Shown piece by piece: positions 17,173-26,732 of a DNA stretch of 34,037 nucleotides. How positions within the stretch are numbered: the first letter of the stretch is position 1; each line of letters opens with the position of its first letter. Source of the DNA: Bacteroidales bacterium UBA1179 (GTDB taxonomy: Bacteria; Bacteroidota; Bacteroidia; Bacteroidales; Bacteroidaceae); the NCBI GenBank assembly GCA_002309915.1, contig DBYT01000031.1:1394-35430 (forward strand). Direction: 5' to 3'. Below the pieces are notes generated by a model. It saw only the letters and a list, made by a program, of their open reading frames with translations, was not told the DNA's origin and searched no databases. A program made the translations under genes and the position numbers.

Positions 17173-19137
17173 ATGAAACTGAAAACGATATTGACAATTG
17201 CTCTCGCTGCCGTTATCGGCGCGGGAGCTACCTCATGCGAGGATATGCTCAGAGTTGATTCCAAGACTGTGATGTATGACTATCAGAACACTCTTGACAG
17301 TCCTACCGATACTGTTTACACTGTTTTGGGTATTGTCAAACTGATGCAGACCGTTGCAGACCGTGCAAACATACTTGGTGAGATTCGTGGTGATCTTGTA
17401 GCTCTTTCGGATCATGCTTCAGATGATCTGCGTGAACTCTACAATTATGATTTCAAGTCACTCAGAGCAAACAACAAATACGACAAGGCACTCGATTATT
17501 ATGCAATAATCAACAACTGTAACTTCTTCCTGAATAATGCTGATACTACTTTTACACGTAATCAGCAGCATCCTATCATGAAGGGTGAGTATATTATCGT
17601 GCTGTGTTATAAAGCCTGGGCTTATCTGCAGTTGGCTCAGATTTACGGAGAGGTTCCCTACTTTGATAAACCTATTACGGGTGATGTGGCTTCCGACCTC
17701 CAGAAATTGAATATCAAGGAAATTGCTCAGGCTCTGCTGCTTGAATTCAAGGGAAAGGAGAAAAATTACATAGAGTACATGGATAAGTACGCTCCCAATT
17801 ACGGAAAATTGGGCGGAGAGGACCTTGGTAATGGAGAGAAGACCACAGAGCATGAATCAAGGAACTTCTTTATTCCTGTACGCCTGATTCTTGGTGACCT
17901 TTGCCTTTGGGCCGAGGATTATGCAAATGCAGCCCTCTATTATCATGACTATCTGGCCGGTGATAACAGGGCAGTCACTACAGGTCTATACTATGTTTCC
18001 TGGTTGACCAAGGACTATCTGACTTTTGGTACAGATAACTATCTGAGCAACCAGTTCAGCAACAACGGCTGTATCTGCTACATACCTATGGAGGCTGACG
18101 AATACAGCGGCACAATGAGCGAGTTGGGTAATATTTATAATTCAACAGCCAAAAACTACTACTGGTATCAAATGACCCGCTCACGTGCACTTACTGCAAC
18201 CAGTGTACGCCAGAATTATTGCTATCATGCCAAGAATGAGGGCAGCCGTTATCAGTATCCTGTTTATATGCCGGACAAGGAAGATGAGCCCATTTTACTT
18301 CGTCGCGGCGACCTGCGTTTGCAGTCAGTTCTGGAGACAAGTACTCTGAGTCTTTCAGAAGAAGCAATCGCTACCGGACTGTATAATACCGAATACCAAA
18401 CGTTAAATAAAATTAATTCAGAGAAAATTTGGTTATATCGTAAGGACGTCGTATATTTGAGGCTTGCAGAGGCATTGAACCGCTGTGGACTGCCCCAGAC
18501 GGCATTTGCCATACTTAAGGACGGTCTTTGCAAGACGACCATTGACAGTTTGAGTCAGGGAGAAAAATTAAGGGCAAAGAATATCAACGGCGTTGATATT
18601 TCGGCTGTTTATGATTTCCCCACTGACAAGTTTGAGAAGGGTCAGGTTAACTGGGTGAACACAACTCATTCAACAGGTACCGGTACAACAACATCTTATG
18701 TAGTAAGATGGCAGAGCGGTGATACATTCGGACTTCACTCACGCGGTTGCGGAGATGCATCATTTGATACTCTCTACACCATTGGTAAGAAGCTGGAGGC
18801 AATGTCCGCTAACGGTAAACTGCTTGGTAATCAACTGCAGGATTCTATTCGTGCCGTTGAGGAATACCTGATAGATGAGATGGCTCTGGAGACCTGCTTT
18901 GAGGGTTACCGCTTTGGTGACCTGTTACGTATCTCACAGCACCGTGGCGCTGATATAGGAGGTGAATTTGAAAATGATTTCCTTGCCAGACGAGTAGCTA
19001 CACGTGAGACCGCCGTTTTGAGTGACAAGGTAGACTACTACAGGGACATGGATATGGAACTGTACAACAAACTTCTCGGAACTGACAGCAAGAAGCTCAA
19101 CAAGGCCTGGTTCCTGGTACTTCCTGACGAGAAATAA
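17173..19137 (+). CDS. SusD-like lipoprotein (SusD2)
   Basis: The 654-residue product has a lipoprotein signal ending GATSC (Cys22), followed by EDMLRVDSKTVMYD. The helical SusD N-terminal part is recognisable (YYAIINNCNFFLNNAD, IIVLCYKAWAYLQLAQIYGE, VRLILGDLCLWAEDYANAA). The C-terminal signature is weaker than in SusD1 (DEMALETCFEGYRFGDLLRI, near residues 570-590) but keeps the EG-R-DLLR pattern. At 654 residues it is longer than the common 500-580. It should cap the neighbouring SusC2. A stable hairpin lies just after its stop codon, before the next gene. Confidence 0.92.
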   Translation: MKLKTILTIALAAVIGAGATSCEDMLRVDSKTVMYDYQNTLDSPTDTVYTVLGIVKLMQTVADRANILGEIRGDLVALSDHASDDLRELYNYDFKSLRANNKYDKALDYYAIINNCNFFLNNADTTFTRNQQHPIMKGEYIIVLCYKAWAYLQLAQIYGEVPYFDKPITGDVASDLQKLNIKEIAQALLLEFKGKEKNYIEYMDKYAPNYGKLGGEDLGNGEKTTEHESRNFFIPVRLILGDLCLWAEDYANAALYYHDYLAGDNRAVTTGLYYVSWLTKDYLTFGTDNYLSNQFSNNGCICYIPMEADEYSGTMSELGNIYNSTAKNYYWYQMTRSRALTATSVRQNYCYHAKNEGSRYQYPVYMPDKEDEPILLRRGDLRLQSVLETSTLSLSEEAIATGLYNTEYQTLNKINSEKIWLYRKDVVYLRLAEALNRCGLPQTAFAILKDGLCKTTIDSLSQGEKLRAKNINGVDISAVYDFPTDKFEKGQVNWVNTTHSTGTGTTTSYVVRWQSGDTFGLHSRGCGDASFDTLYTIGKKLEAMSANGKLLGNQLQDSIRAVEEYLIDEMALETCFEGYRFGDLLRISQHRGADIGGEFENDFLARRVATRETAVLSDKVDYYRDMDMELYNKLLGTDSKKLNKAWFLVLPDEK

Positions 19138-19144
19138 AAAATAC

Positions 19145-19178
19145 TTGCACCTGTGGGGAAAGATCCCCGCGGGTGTAG
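19145..19178 (+). promoter_or_regulatory. Stable intercistronic hairpin without a T-run
   Basis: CACCTGTGGGG (19148-19158) pairs with CCCCGCGGGTG (19165-19175) around a 6-base loop, with two G-U pairs, and weaker pairs extend the stem outward. No T-run follows, so it is not a standard terminator. It lies 10 bases after the susD2 stop and 112 bases before the 1406-residue gene. The AT-rich stretch that follows (19190-19287) holds several TTAATTAA-like words. The hairpin may act as a partial terminator or an RNA-stability or processing site that sets the level of the downstream gene separately. Confidence 0.5.
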
Positions 19179-19287
19179 GTTTTGGTGATAGTTTAACTAA
19201 TTAATTAACCAATTAACTATTAACGTAAACCAAATTTAAGAGAGAGAAAACGAGTTATTTAACCTATTTATTAATTAACAATTTTTT

Positions 19288-22200
19288 ATGAAACAACGAG
19301 ACTTATTATTTGCAGGGTTGATGCTTCTGGCAGCTCCCGCTTTTGCTCAGCCGGGCATTACAGAGCCTGAGTTTGATGCAGCAAAGGATGCTAAGTTGGT
19401 CTTTACCCAGAACTTTGAGGGTGACTGGGATACTTGGTCAACTAAGGCTGTTGATACCATTTTCAAGGTGGAGTACTACAAGAACGGAACTACTTCAAAC
19501 AGTAACTCACTGAAACCCTGGGAGAATCCTAAGGATTGGGAAAGAGGTCTTTTCAGAGACTCTTTGATTTATCTCAGGAACGGTGTTGTAGTAACCGATG
19601 ACAAGAATGAAATCTGGGCTGAGAAAGATGCAACAGCCGGTACTATTATTACTGATGCAGGTACTGAGAAACAGGAAAGAAACAAAGCTTTGAAGGCATT
19701 CGGTGAGACTGACGGTGGTGGTGAGAGCTATTTCAAGTTCGTAACTGATACCGCTCCTAAGGCTGTTCCCGGCAAGTCATTGTCTTCAAACAGTTACAGC
19801 AGCGGCAGAGCAGCCCGTTATCGCCGTAACCTGTTTGTACGTGGCCTTGACATTGAGGACCATTCATCATACAGACTTACTTTCTATGTAAAGGCTAAAC
19901 CCCGTACCGGTCACAGCAACATAGAGCCCTATATGGTTGCCGATGTTATGCGCGGATACTTCCACGCTGAGAAGCCCTTCTCAATGGGTTACATCAACAA
20001 GGCTAGTGAGTACAAGTATACAAACGCTTTTGAGTATTCAAAGGATGTATTCAACGGTGATTGGGAGAAGTGCACATTCATGACCTACTACATCGACGAT
20101 AACACAGCTAACAACTACGTATTCGTAAACGGTTACTGGTGGGCAGAGGACAGCGCATGGTTCTGGAAAAAGGACTACAATGGCAATACCAGCGGTAAAG
20201 ACCTTTATTATCATGTTCAGCCTGACAAGTTCTTTGTACGTCTTGGATTCTCAACTGACTACACTGAGTTCTTTGTTGACAACATGTCACTGACAAAGTC
20301 TTTCATCGGTGGTGTTGAGTACTATGAGCACATGCTTCGCGTTGACTTCGGTTACCAGACAAACCTGAAGGATCTGGCCCGTGCTGCTTATGCCAGCACC
20401 AAGATTGACGCTGTTGAGATTCCGGGTGTGTACTTTGATGTATGGGGCCTGAAGGAAGATGGCTCATGGGAGTACACCGACATCGCTTCAGCTGAGTATC
20501 AGGGCGACGGTTACATGTACCTGTTCACAGATGGTTACTGGAAGGACGGTGAGTTCATTCACTACACCTTTGATCAGTACAAGAAGGTTCTTGTTTCATT
20601 CAGAAACCCGTCAGAGGAGGAACTTCAGTTGAAGTATACAGGCACATTGTTCCCCAAGGCTGAGGATATCGAATGGATTAAGGCTGGTAAGCTGGTTGAG
20701 GGCTTCTACAATGAGGAGGCTCATCTTAACCCGTTTGTATTCACCGGTGTTTACTCAATGTACGACAGACCTCCTGTAATGCAGAAGGCTCAGTATCCTG
20801 ACGGTTCATTCGGACTCGACGGTTCACTCCGTGAGTTGAAGTTCAAGTTCTCACGTGAGATGATCGTTGATAATCCTGCTAACGAGGAGCAGCGCGAGAA
20901 GTGCGTTGTTTACGTAGGCGATGAGATTTGGGATCGTACATGGAATGGTGCTGACTCAACTCTTACTCTTACCCGTCCTCAGAAGTACACTGCTCCTCTC
21001 AGCGGTGACTATGTAGTTGAGATCAACAACCTCTATATCCCCAATACTCAGCGTAAGGCTGATGATATTGCTATCCACTACAACTTCGGTACCATTAACA
21101 GAGACCTCTCTACCCTTTCAATCGGTTCACCGATCTGGAATGCCAAGTTCTACGACAAGACTGTCAATACCGGTGCTGCCCAGTTGATGCCTTTAGGTAC
21201 TGCTGCTATCTATTCTTCTTATAGCGGTCAAAAGTTCCAAACAGGTGATGGAACGAGCAAGAAGGATGCAGCTCGTCTGTATTTCTATCAGGATGAATAC
21301 AAGTATCCTAGGGCTCTCTGCCTGTCTCAGCGTGGTAATGGTGCTCCTGCTTCACTTTATCTCGGATATGGTGATGGATTTGAAATGGAACTTCCTAATG
21401 GTGCTTACATCGTAAAGTTTGCTGCAGCTAGTGTAAATGCTAGTCTTCCTTTTAAGGTTTTTGCAGTACCTTACAATGCCGATCCTCGTGCTATAGAAGA
21501 CGCTGACAGAATTAAGATAGCCGAGTATACATTCTCAAGCAATTTTAATGAGTCTATTCGTAACGAGGCAACCAGTGATTTGGACACATTGATGACTGAG
21601 TTCCAGTTCGGTTTCTCAATCGAAAAGACTGGAAGATACATGATTGAGATTCAAGTAACTGGTGAAGCAACTGCATGGGGTGCAAGCTATCACGGCATTA
21701 TGCTGAGCGATATTGAGCTCTATAACTCACCTGTATGCTACAATCCTATCAAGGCTCTGAACGAGGCTGTTGATGCTGCTCAGGCACGTGTAGCTCTTGC
21801 TGCCGGTGCCAAGTATGAGGGTGATGCTCTTACTGCTCTGAATGCTTTGATCAATGCTAACAAGATTGGTGGTACATTCACCAGCACTATTCCTGCTGAG
21901 TGGCAGGCTGCCGCACAGGCTACTATTGATGCTACTGCTGTTATGAAGCTGCGTATGGATACCGTTGACCTGGTTGTAGCCAAGGCTGACGAGGTAGCCA
22001 AGAAGCTTACAAGTGCTGTTGCAGAAAACGCTAACTGGGCAGATCTTATTGACTACGCTACTCTGACCAGAATCAAGGGCGTTTATGATGCATACGTTTA
22101 CTCTTCAAAGACCAATGCAGACCTTACTGCATTCATCAAGGAGATGGATGATGCCATCAAGGCTCTTGACGCTCGTATCGCCGATACCAAGCAGTTCAAT

Positions 22201-23508
22201 GTAGCTATGGCTGATGCCAAGGCTTTGATTGACGCTAAGGAGAAGGAGGCCTTCACCGAGTATGGTGAACTTAAGGATATCTATGAGGAGCATGAGGGCT
22301 TCGATACTATCCAGACAACTGATGCTGACCTCCAGGCTGCTCTTGCTGCAGTATCTGATGCTGTTTATGCTTACAAGCTGGCAGTTGGTGTCTTCAAGGT
22401 TGGTACACGTCGTATCACTGAACTTCAGGCTTTGGCCGAGTCTCTTGGTTCAACCATCGCTGACTCAGCAGTTGTTAAGGATCTGCTTGACAACCTGAAG
22501 GGTGATGATGATTATTTGGCAGAGATCCTGAAGGCTGCTATCAAGGCTGCTATCTATGAGAAGGGTACTGCTGCTGGTGAGCTCAACCTGAGCCCGTTCA
22601 TCAAGAACTACTATCTCTATGCTACTCCTATTGTAATTGAGGCTCTTGATGTTCAGATGCCAGACAAGAGAGAACGTGCCAAGTACGATGAGAAGATGGG
22701 TAACGCTAACGTTGTTAACATCAAGCACCAGTATCAGGACGGTCTGCCTATCTGGATTATCCTTACTGATCATGAGTTTGATAACCTGATACCGGGTTGG
22801 ACTGTTAAGGCCGGTAACGGTGGCGGTAACGATATGACATTCCTCGCTGATATGAAGAATGACTCTATCTACCAGAACTCAGTATTCGATGCAACTCTTG
22901 CTATGGACTGGGGCGGTGAGGTTTCACTGACCACTAACATCCTTGGTCTGCCTGCTGGTGAGTATGAACTCGGTCTCGACATCAGAAGCAAGTACTCAAA
23001 GGATCAGAAGACTTCAAAGGCTACCGGTGAACTGAAGGTTTCATTTGATACCGTAGTTGCTACCGCTCAGACCATTACTGCCTTCCTTGCTCCTGACTCA
23101 GTTCTTAAGGAGAATGATTCAATACCTGGTCTGTTCGAGAAGGTTGCTTATGATGGCGACGGTGACAGCACTGTATTCACCTCAGTTCAGTTCGAGGTTG
23201 GTGATGTTAAGGCCGTTAAATTCGAGGCTTCAATGGCTACCGCTAACGGTGCCGCTGAGTATGGCGACTTCAAGTTGACATTCAAGCCCAGCGCTACATT
23301 CGACTATGCTGCTGCTGCTGCAGAAGCTAAGGCTAACGTAGCTGAGGTTATCACAGTTGTTGACTTCAACAAGGCTAACAAGAGCAATGTTGAGTTCTTC
23401 ACTCTGGGTGGCTTGAAGGTTGATGGTGCTAAGGCTGGTCAGATCCTGATCCGCAAGACCACTGGCGCTAACGGTAAGGTTTCATTTGATAAGGTTCTGC
23501 TTAAGTAA
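19288..23508 (+). CDS. Giant secreted modular protein with beta-sandwich and three-helix (FIVAR-like) domains
   Basis: The 1406-residue product has a signal peptide cleaved after Ala20 (AFA|Q) and no lipobox. By eye it divides into N-terminal beta-sandwich regions (about 30-340), a segment with an Ig-like look (about 520-600, LRELKFKFSREMIV, SGDYVVEINNLYIP), another jelly-roll-like region (about 690-810, NGAYIVKFAAASV, TGRYMIEIQV) and a mostly helical Ala/Lys/Asp-rich part (about 815-1100) resembling FIVAR-type three-helix repeats. A further sandwich (about 1150-1355, LPAGEYELGLDIRSKY) precedes a final 40-residue piece, NVEFFTLGGLKVDGAKAG to KVLLK, that resembles T9SS-type sorting tails. No catalytic motif is recognisable. 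It may be a surface glycan-binding, spacer or adhesin protein serving SusC2/D2. The function is not established. Confidence 0.75.
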   Translation: MKQRDLLFAGLMLLAAPAFAQPGITEPEFDAAKDAKLVFTQNFEGDWDTWSTKAVDTIFKVEYYKNGTTSNSNSLKPWENPKDWERGLFRDSLIYLRNGVVVTDDKNEIWAEKDATAGTIITDAGTEKQERNKALKAFGETDGGGESYFKFVTDTAPKAVPGKSLSSNSYSSGRAARYRRNLFVRGLDIEDHSSYRLTFYVKAKPRTGHSNIEPYMVADVMRGYFHAEKPFSMGYINKASEYKYTNAFEYSKDVFNGDWEKCTFMTYYIDDNTANNYVFVNGYWWAEDSAWFWKKDYNGNTSGKDLYYHVQPDKFFVRLGFSTDYTEFFVDNMSLTKSFIGGVEYYEHMLRVDFGYQTNLKDLARAAYASTKIDAVEIPGVYFDVWGLKEDGSWEYTDIASAEYQGDGYMYLFTDGYWKDGEFIHYTFDQYKKVLVSFRNPSEEELQLKYTGTLFPKAEDIEWIKAGKLVEGFYNEEAHLNPFVFTGVYSMYDRPPVMQKAQYPDGSFGLDGSLRELKFKFSREMIVDNPANEEQREKCVVYVGDEIWDRTWNGADSTLTLTRPQKYTAPLSGDYVVEINNLYIPNTQRKADDIAIHYNFGTINRDLSTLSIGSPIWNAKFYDKTVNTGAAQLMPLGTAAIYSSYSGQKFQTGDGTSKKDAARLYFYQDEYKYPRALCLSQRGNGAPASLYLGYGDGFEMELPNGAYIVKFAAASVNASLPFKVFAVPYNADPRAIEDADRIKIAEYTFSSNFNESIRNEATSDLDTLMTEFQFGFSIEKTGRYMIEIQVTGEATAWGASYHGIMLSDIELYNSPVCYNPIKALNEAVDAAQARVALAAGAKYEGDALTALNALINANKIGGTFTSTIPAEWQAAAQATIDATAVMKLRMDTVDLVVAKADEVAKKLTSAVAENANWADLIDYATLTRIKGVYDAYVYSSKTNADLTAFIKEMDDAIKALDARIADTKQFNVAMADAKALIDAKEKEAFTEYGELKDIYEEHEGFDTIQTTDADLQAALAAVSDAVYAYKLAVGVFKVGTRRITELQALAESLGSTIADSAVVKDLLDNLKGDDDYLAEILKAAIKAAIYEKGTAAGELNLSPFIKNYYLYATPIVIEALDVQMPDKRERAKYDEKMGNANVVNIKHQYQDGLPIWIILTDHEFDNLIPGWTVKAGNGGGNDMTFLADMKNDSIYQNSVFDATLAMDWGGEVSLTTNILGLPAGEYELGLDIRSKYSKDQKTSKATGELKVSFDTVVATAQTITAFLAPDSVLKENDSIPGLFEKVAYDGDGDSTVFTSVQFEVGDVKAVKFEASMATANGAAEYGDFKLTFKPSATFDYAAAAAEAKANVAEVITVVDFNKANKSNVEFFTLGGLKVDGAKAGQILIRKTTGANGKVSFDKVLLK

Positions 23509-23531
23509 TTAAGTAATAACTGACCTATAAT

Positions 23532-23576
23532 GAATCGGCGGAGAGCAAACGGCTCCCCGCCGATTCTCTTTTTATC
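23532..23576 (+). terminator. Intrinsic terminator at end of the SusCD operon
   Basis: A 15-base stem with a single mismatch (GAATCGGCGGAGAGC at 23532-23546 against GCTCCCCGCCGATTC at 23552-23566, loop AAACG) is followed by TCTTTTTAT. It lies 24 bases after the stop of the 1406-residue gene and should end the long plus-strand transcript. Confidence 0.9.
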
Positions 23577-23602
23577 ACTTTTTTAGTGTGTGTGTTATGC
23601 GG

Positions 23603-23626
23603 TTTGCCCAAAAGAGGGTATCTTTA
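23603..23626 (+). promoter_or_regulatory. Possible promoter for the two GH43 genes
   Basis: A TATCTTTA box at 23619-23626 is one base from the TAnnTTTG consensus and lies 49 bases before the GH43-CBM6 start. The nearest TTTG (23603-23606) is only 12 bases upstream, too close for a normal -33 box. A promoter is expected here because a strong terminator precedes it, but the assignment is weak. Confidence 0.3.
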
Positions 23627-23674
23627 TACTCGCTTACCAAATATGTATATTATTAACCTCTTTATAATCAACAG

Positions 23675-25030
23675 ATGAAAGCAAGATTTTCACTCCTGGC
23701 CGCTCTGATGTTGGCCGGCATTGCCGCTCAGGCACAGAACCCCATTATTCGTGACCAGTTCTCGGCCGACCCTTCGGCTCTTGTAGTTGGTGACCGCGTA
23801 TATGTATTCCCTTCACATGATATCAAAGCTCCGGCAGAGTATGCCCGTAAGGATTGGTTCTGCATGGCGGATTATCATGTATTCTCATCTGATAACCTAA
23901 CCGACTGGACAGACCATGGTATGATTGTTGATCAGTGGAGTGCCCCCTGGGTAAATGAGAAAGGTTATTCAATGTGGGCTCCTGACTGCAAGCAGAACCC
24001 AACCAACGGCAAGTACTATTTCTTTTTCCCGGCTGGTTCAAAACCCATGCCAAGCGCTAACGGACGCCGTAGTTTTGGAGGTAACCGTGTAGGTATCTGC
24101 ACAGCCGATTATCCCGAGGGTCCGTATACTCCTGAGGCAACTCCTATTGAGGGCGTAAGCGGTATTGACCCCTGTATCTTTATTGATGATGACGGTACCG
24201 GTTATCTGGTAATGCCCGGTATTACCATTACCAAGCTGGCTCCGGACTGGAAGTCTGTATCAACAGATCCTGCTGACCGTCATCGTGTGGAAGGTGTTCC
24301 CACCAAGGGTCTCGTTGAGGGCCCCTATCTTTATAAGCACGGAGGCAAGTACTATATGACATTCCCCTGGGCCCGTGACGTTGAGGAAGTTCTGGCATAC
24401 TGCGTTGCCGACAATATCTTCGGCCCCTATGAGTTCAAGGGTGTGTTCTTTGAGGAGCATGCCAACAAGTGCTGGACCAACCACCACTCAATCATTGAGT
24501 TCAAGGGCCAGACCTATCTGTTCTATCATCACAACGAGTTCTCACCTGAATTTGACAAGAACCGTTCAGTTTGCGCCGACAGTATCTTCTTTGATGATGA
24601 GAAGGGTGAGATCAAGATGGTTAAGCCTACCCTGCGCGGTATCGGTGTAACACAGTCAAACACTCAGATTCAGTTGGACCGTTATACTGCACTTAGCGCA
24701 AGTGGTGACTCTATCGCTTACCTGGAGCCGAGCAACTATTTTGCCGGTTGGAAGACTGTTTTCTTTGAGAAGGGTGCATGGGCTCAGTATAATACCGTAA
24801 ACTTTGCCAAGGCTCCCAAGAAGGTAACAGTTAAGGTTGTTGCTCCTTCAGCAGGTAAACTTGAGATTCTTCAGGATGACAAGGTTATTGCCACCGTAGA
24901 TGTTCCTGCAGACCGTCAGATGGTTATGGTTGATGCTCCTGTAAAGGGTGCAGCCAAGGGTATCCATCATCTTAAGGTTCGCATGGCTACCGAGGGTAAG
25001 ATCCAGGTAGACTGGCTTACATTCAAATAA
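23675..25030 (+). CDS. Secreted GH43 glycosidase with C-terminal CBM6-like domain
   Basis: The 451-residue protein has a signal peptide cleaved after Ala20 (AAQA|Q), with no lipobox. The GH43 propeller covers about residues 22-325: base Asp32 in ADPSALVVGDRVYVFPSH, Asp165 in GIDPCIFIDDDG, and acid Glu215 in LVEGPYLYKHGGKYYMTF. A C-terminal domain (about 330-451) with YLEPSNYFAGW, YNTVNFAKAPKKVTVKV and a final HHLKVRMATEGKIQVDWLTF matches the look of CBM6, which binds xylan or beta-glucan chain ends. Enzymes of this layout are arabinofuranosidases or xylosidases acting on arabinoxylan. It shares the YPSHD/FPSHD propeller start with the cytoplasmic GH43 at 2753, which suggests related subfamilies. 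It would act in the periplasm or outside the cell, and lies 18 bases before a lipoprotein GH43 gene. Confidence 0.9.
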   Translation: MKARFSLLAALMLAGIAAQAQNPIIRDQFSADPSALVVGDRVYVFPSHDIKAPAEYARKDWFCMADYHVFSSDNLTDWTDHGMIVDQWSAPWVNEKGYSMWAPDCKQNPTNGKYYFFFPAGSKPMPSANGRRSFGGNRVGICTADYPEGPYTPEATPIEGVSGIDPCIFIDDDGTGYLVMPGITITKLAPDWKSVSTDPADRHRVEGVPTKGLVEGPYLYKHGGKYYMTFPWARDVEEVLAYCVADNIFGPYEFKGVFFEEHANKCWTNHHSIIEFKGQTYLFYHHNEFSPEFDKNRSVCADSIFFDDEKGEIKMVKPTLRGIGVTQSNTQIQLDRYTALSASGDSIAYLEPSNYFAGWKTVFFEKGAWAQYNTVNFAKAPKKVTVKVVAPSAGKLEILQDDKVIATVDVPADRQMVMVDAPVKGAAKGIHHLKVRMATEGKIQVDWLTFK

Positions 25031-25048
25031 TCTTTCCGACAGTGTGAC

Positions 25049-26680
25049 ATGAAAACCAAAAACATACTGACAGTCATCCTGACCATGCTTATTTTTGCAT
25101 GGTCAGGATGTTCTGCTAAGAATAAGCAGACTGAGTGTATCAATCCTCTCACTTATACCGATATTCCGGATAATGACTGGATCAGGGTAGGTGATGACTA
25201 CTATATGGTAAGTACTACCATGTATTTCTGTCCCGGTGCTCCCATTATGCACTCAAAGGATTTGGTACATTGGGAACTGGTAAGTTACGTTTATGACTTT
25301 CTTGAGGATGATGATGTCTATAACCTGCGAGGTGGCCGTAACGCCTATGGCAAGGGACAGTGGGCTACATCACTCCGTTATGTAGACGGAACATTTTATG
25401 CCCTGTTCATCGCAAATGACCAGAACAAGACATACATCTACAAGACAAAGGATATTACCAAGAGCAACTGGGAACGCTCGGTTATAGACCGTCCCTTCCA
25501 TGATGCATCCATGCTCTTTGAGAACGGTCACCTCTATGTGGTATGGGGTAACGGTGAGATACGTATCATCGAACTTGAACCTGACGGTAGTGCCATAAAG
25601 GCCGGCGCCCAGGAGAAAATAATCATCGACTCTCCGCGTCAGGGTTATAACCTGCGTGCCGAGGGCGCCCATATCTATCACATTGGTGATTATTACTACG
25701 TGCTTGTCATTGACTGGCCAAGCGGCGGTGTACGTACCGAGACTTGCTGGCGCTCAAAGGACCTTTTTGGCCCCTATGAGAGCAAGACCATTTTGAGCGG
25801 TGCCTTTGACGGCCGTGGAGATGGTGTGGCTCAGGGCGCCATAATTGAGACCCAGAACGGTGACTGGTATTCTATCATGTTCCAGGATCACGGAGCCGTA
25901 GGACGTATCCCTACCCTGCAGCCTATGAAATGGGTTGACGGTTGGCCTATACTGGGCGATGACACCAAGCCTGTAAAGCAGTTTACAGTCAATCTGCCTG
26001 AAAGCGGAAAGAACCGCACATGGGACAATGACGAGTTCAAGTATAAGAAGAATGAGCTGGATCTGGTATGGCAGTGGAATCACAAGCCCGATAACAGCGC
26101 ATGGTCTGTTACCGAGCGCAAGGGCTGGTTGCGTCTCAAGACCGGTCAGTTGGCTACCAATGTGACCGATGCCCGCAACACCCTTACCCAGCGCACTGTA
26201 GGTCCTCGTTGCTACAGCGAGGTACTGATGGACGCAAGCGGCATGAAACCGGGCGATAGAGCCGGTATAGTTGCCTTCCAGAGCAATTACTGCACCATCG
26301 GTGTAGAAGTGGCCGATGACGGTTCAAAGAGCCTTGTGGCAATGACACACCGTAATATGGGACGTCGTCGCGGACCGCAGGCTCAGGGTGCCCAGCAGCC
26401 CAGTCCGGATACTGAAGCATTACGTATTCCTCTTACACAGGATAAGGTTTGGCTCAAGATACGTTACGTCTTTACTCCTCAGGAGGAGGGTGAGCGTGCC
26501 GACCAGGCTTTCATGAGCTACTCACTTGACGGTAAGAGTTGGACTGATGTCGATGCAGTGCTGCAGATGTCTTTCAGTCTGGACTATTTTACCGGTTACC
26601 GCACAGGTCTGTACAGTTATTGTACGACCCAAGCTGGCGGTTATGCCGACTTTGACTATTTCCGCCAAGCAGTGTTTTGA
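25049..26680 (+). CDS. GH43 lipoprotein with C-terminal beta-sandwich (GH43_12-like arabinofuranosidase/xylosidase)
   Basis: The 543-residue protein has a lipoprotein signal ending WSGC (Cys21), so it is probably outer-membrane anchored. The propeller starts with TDIPDNDWIRVGDDYYMVS, where Asp41 corresponds to the catalytic base. The other acids are Asp152 in FHDASMLFENG and Glu205 in NLRAEGAHIYHIGDYYYV. The C-terminal half (about 340-540) is the beta-sandwich usual in two-domain GH43 enzymes, with GDRAGIVAFQSNYCTIGVEV and a final TGYRTGLYSY. The pattern is closest to what I know of subfamily 12 enzymes from Bacteroidetes xylan loci, most of which remove arabinofuranose. The subfamily call is from memory. 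A short insertion rich in Arg, Gly, Pro and Gln (residues about 434-450) interrupts the sandwich. Confidence 0.88.
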   Translation: MKTKNILTVILTMLIFAWSGCSAKNKQTECINPLTYTDIPDNDWIRVGDDYYMVSTTMYFCPGAPIMHSKDLVHWELVSYVYDFLEDDDVYNLRGGRNAYGKGQWATSLRYVDGTFYALFIANDQNKTYIYKTKDITKSNWERSVIDRPFHDASMLFENGHLYVVWGNGEIRIIELEPDGSAIKAGAQEKIIIDSPRQGYNLRAEGAHIYHIGDYYYVLVIDWPSGGVRTETCWRSKDLFGPYESKTILSGAFDGRGDGVAQGAIIETQNGDWYSIMFQDHGAVGRIPTLQPMKWVDGWPILGDDTKPVKQFTVNLPESGKNRTWDNDEFKYKKNELDLVWQWNHKPDNSAWSVTERKGWLRLKTGQLATNVTDARNTLTQRTVGPRCYSEVLMDASGMKPGDRAGIVAFQSNYCTIGVEVADDGSKSLVAMTHRNMGRRRGPQAQGAQQPSPDTEALRIPLTQDKVWLKIRYVFTPQEEGERADQAFMSYSLDGKSWTDVDAVLQMSFSLDYFTGYRTGLYSYCTTQAGGYADFDYFRQAVF

Positions 26681-26732
26681 TTGTTAAAAAAAGATAAGTA
26701 TTTAACTTCGGCACTGAATATTTATATTAAGG

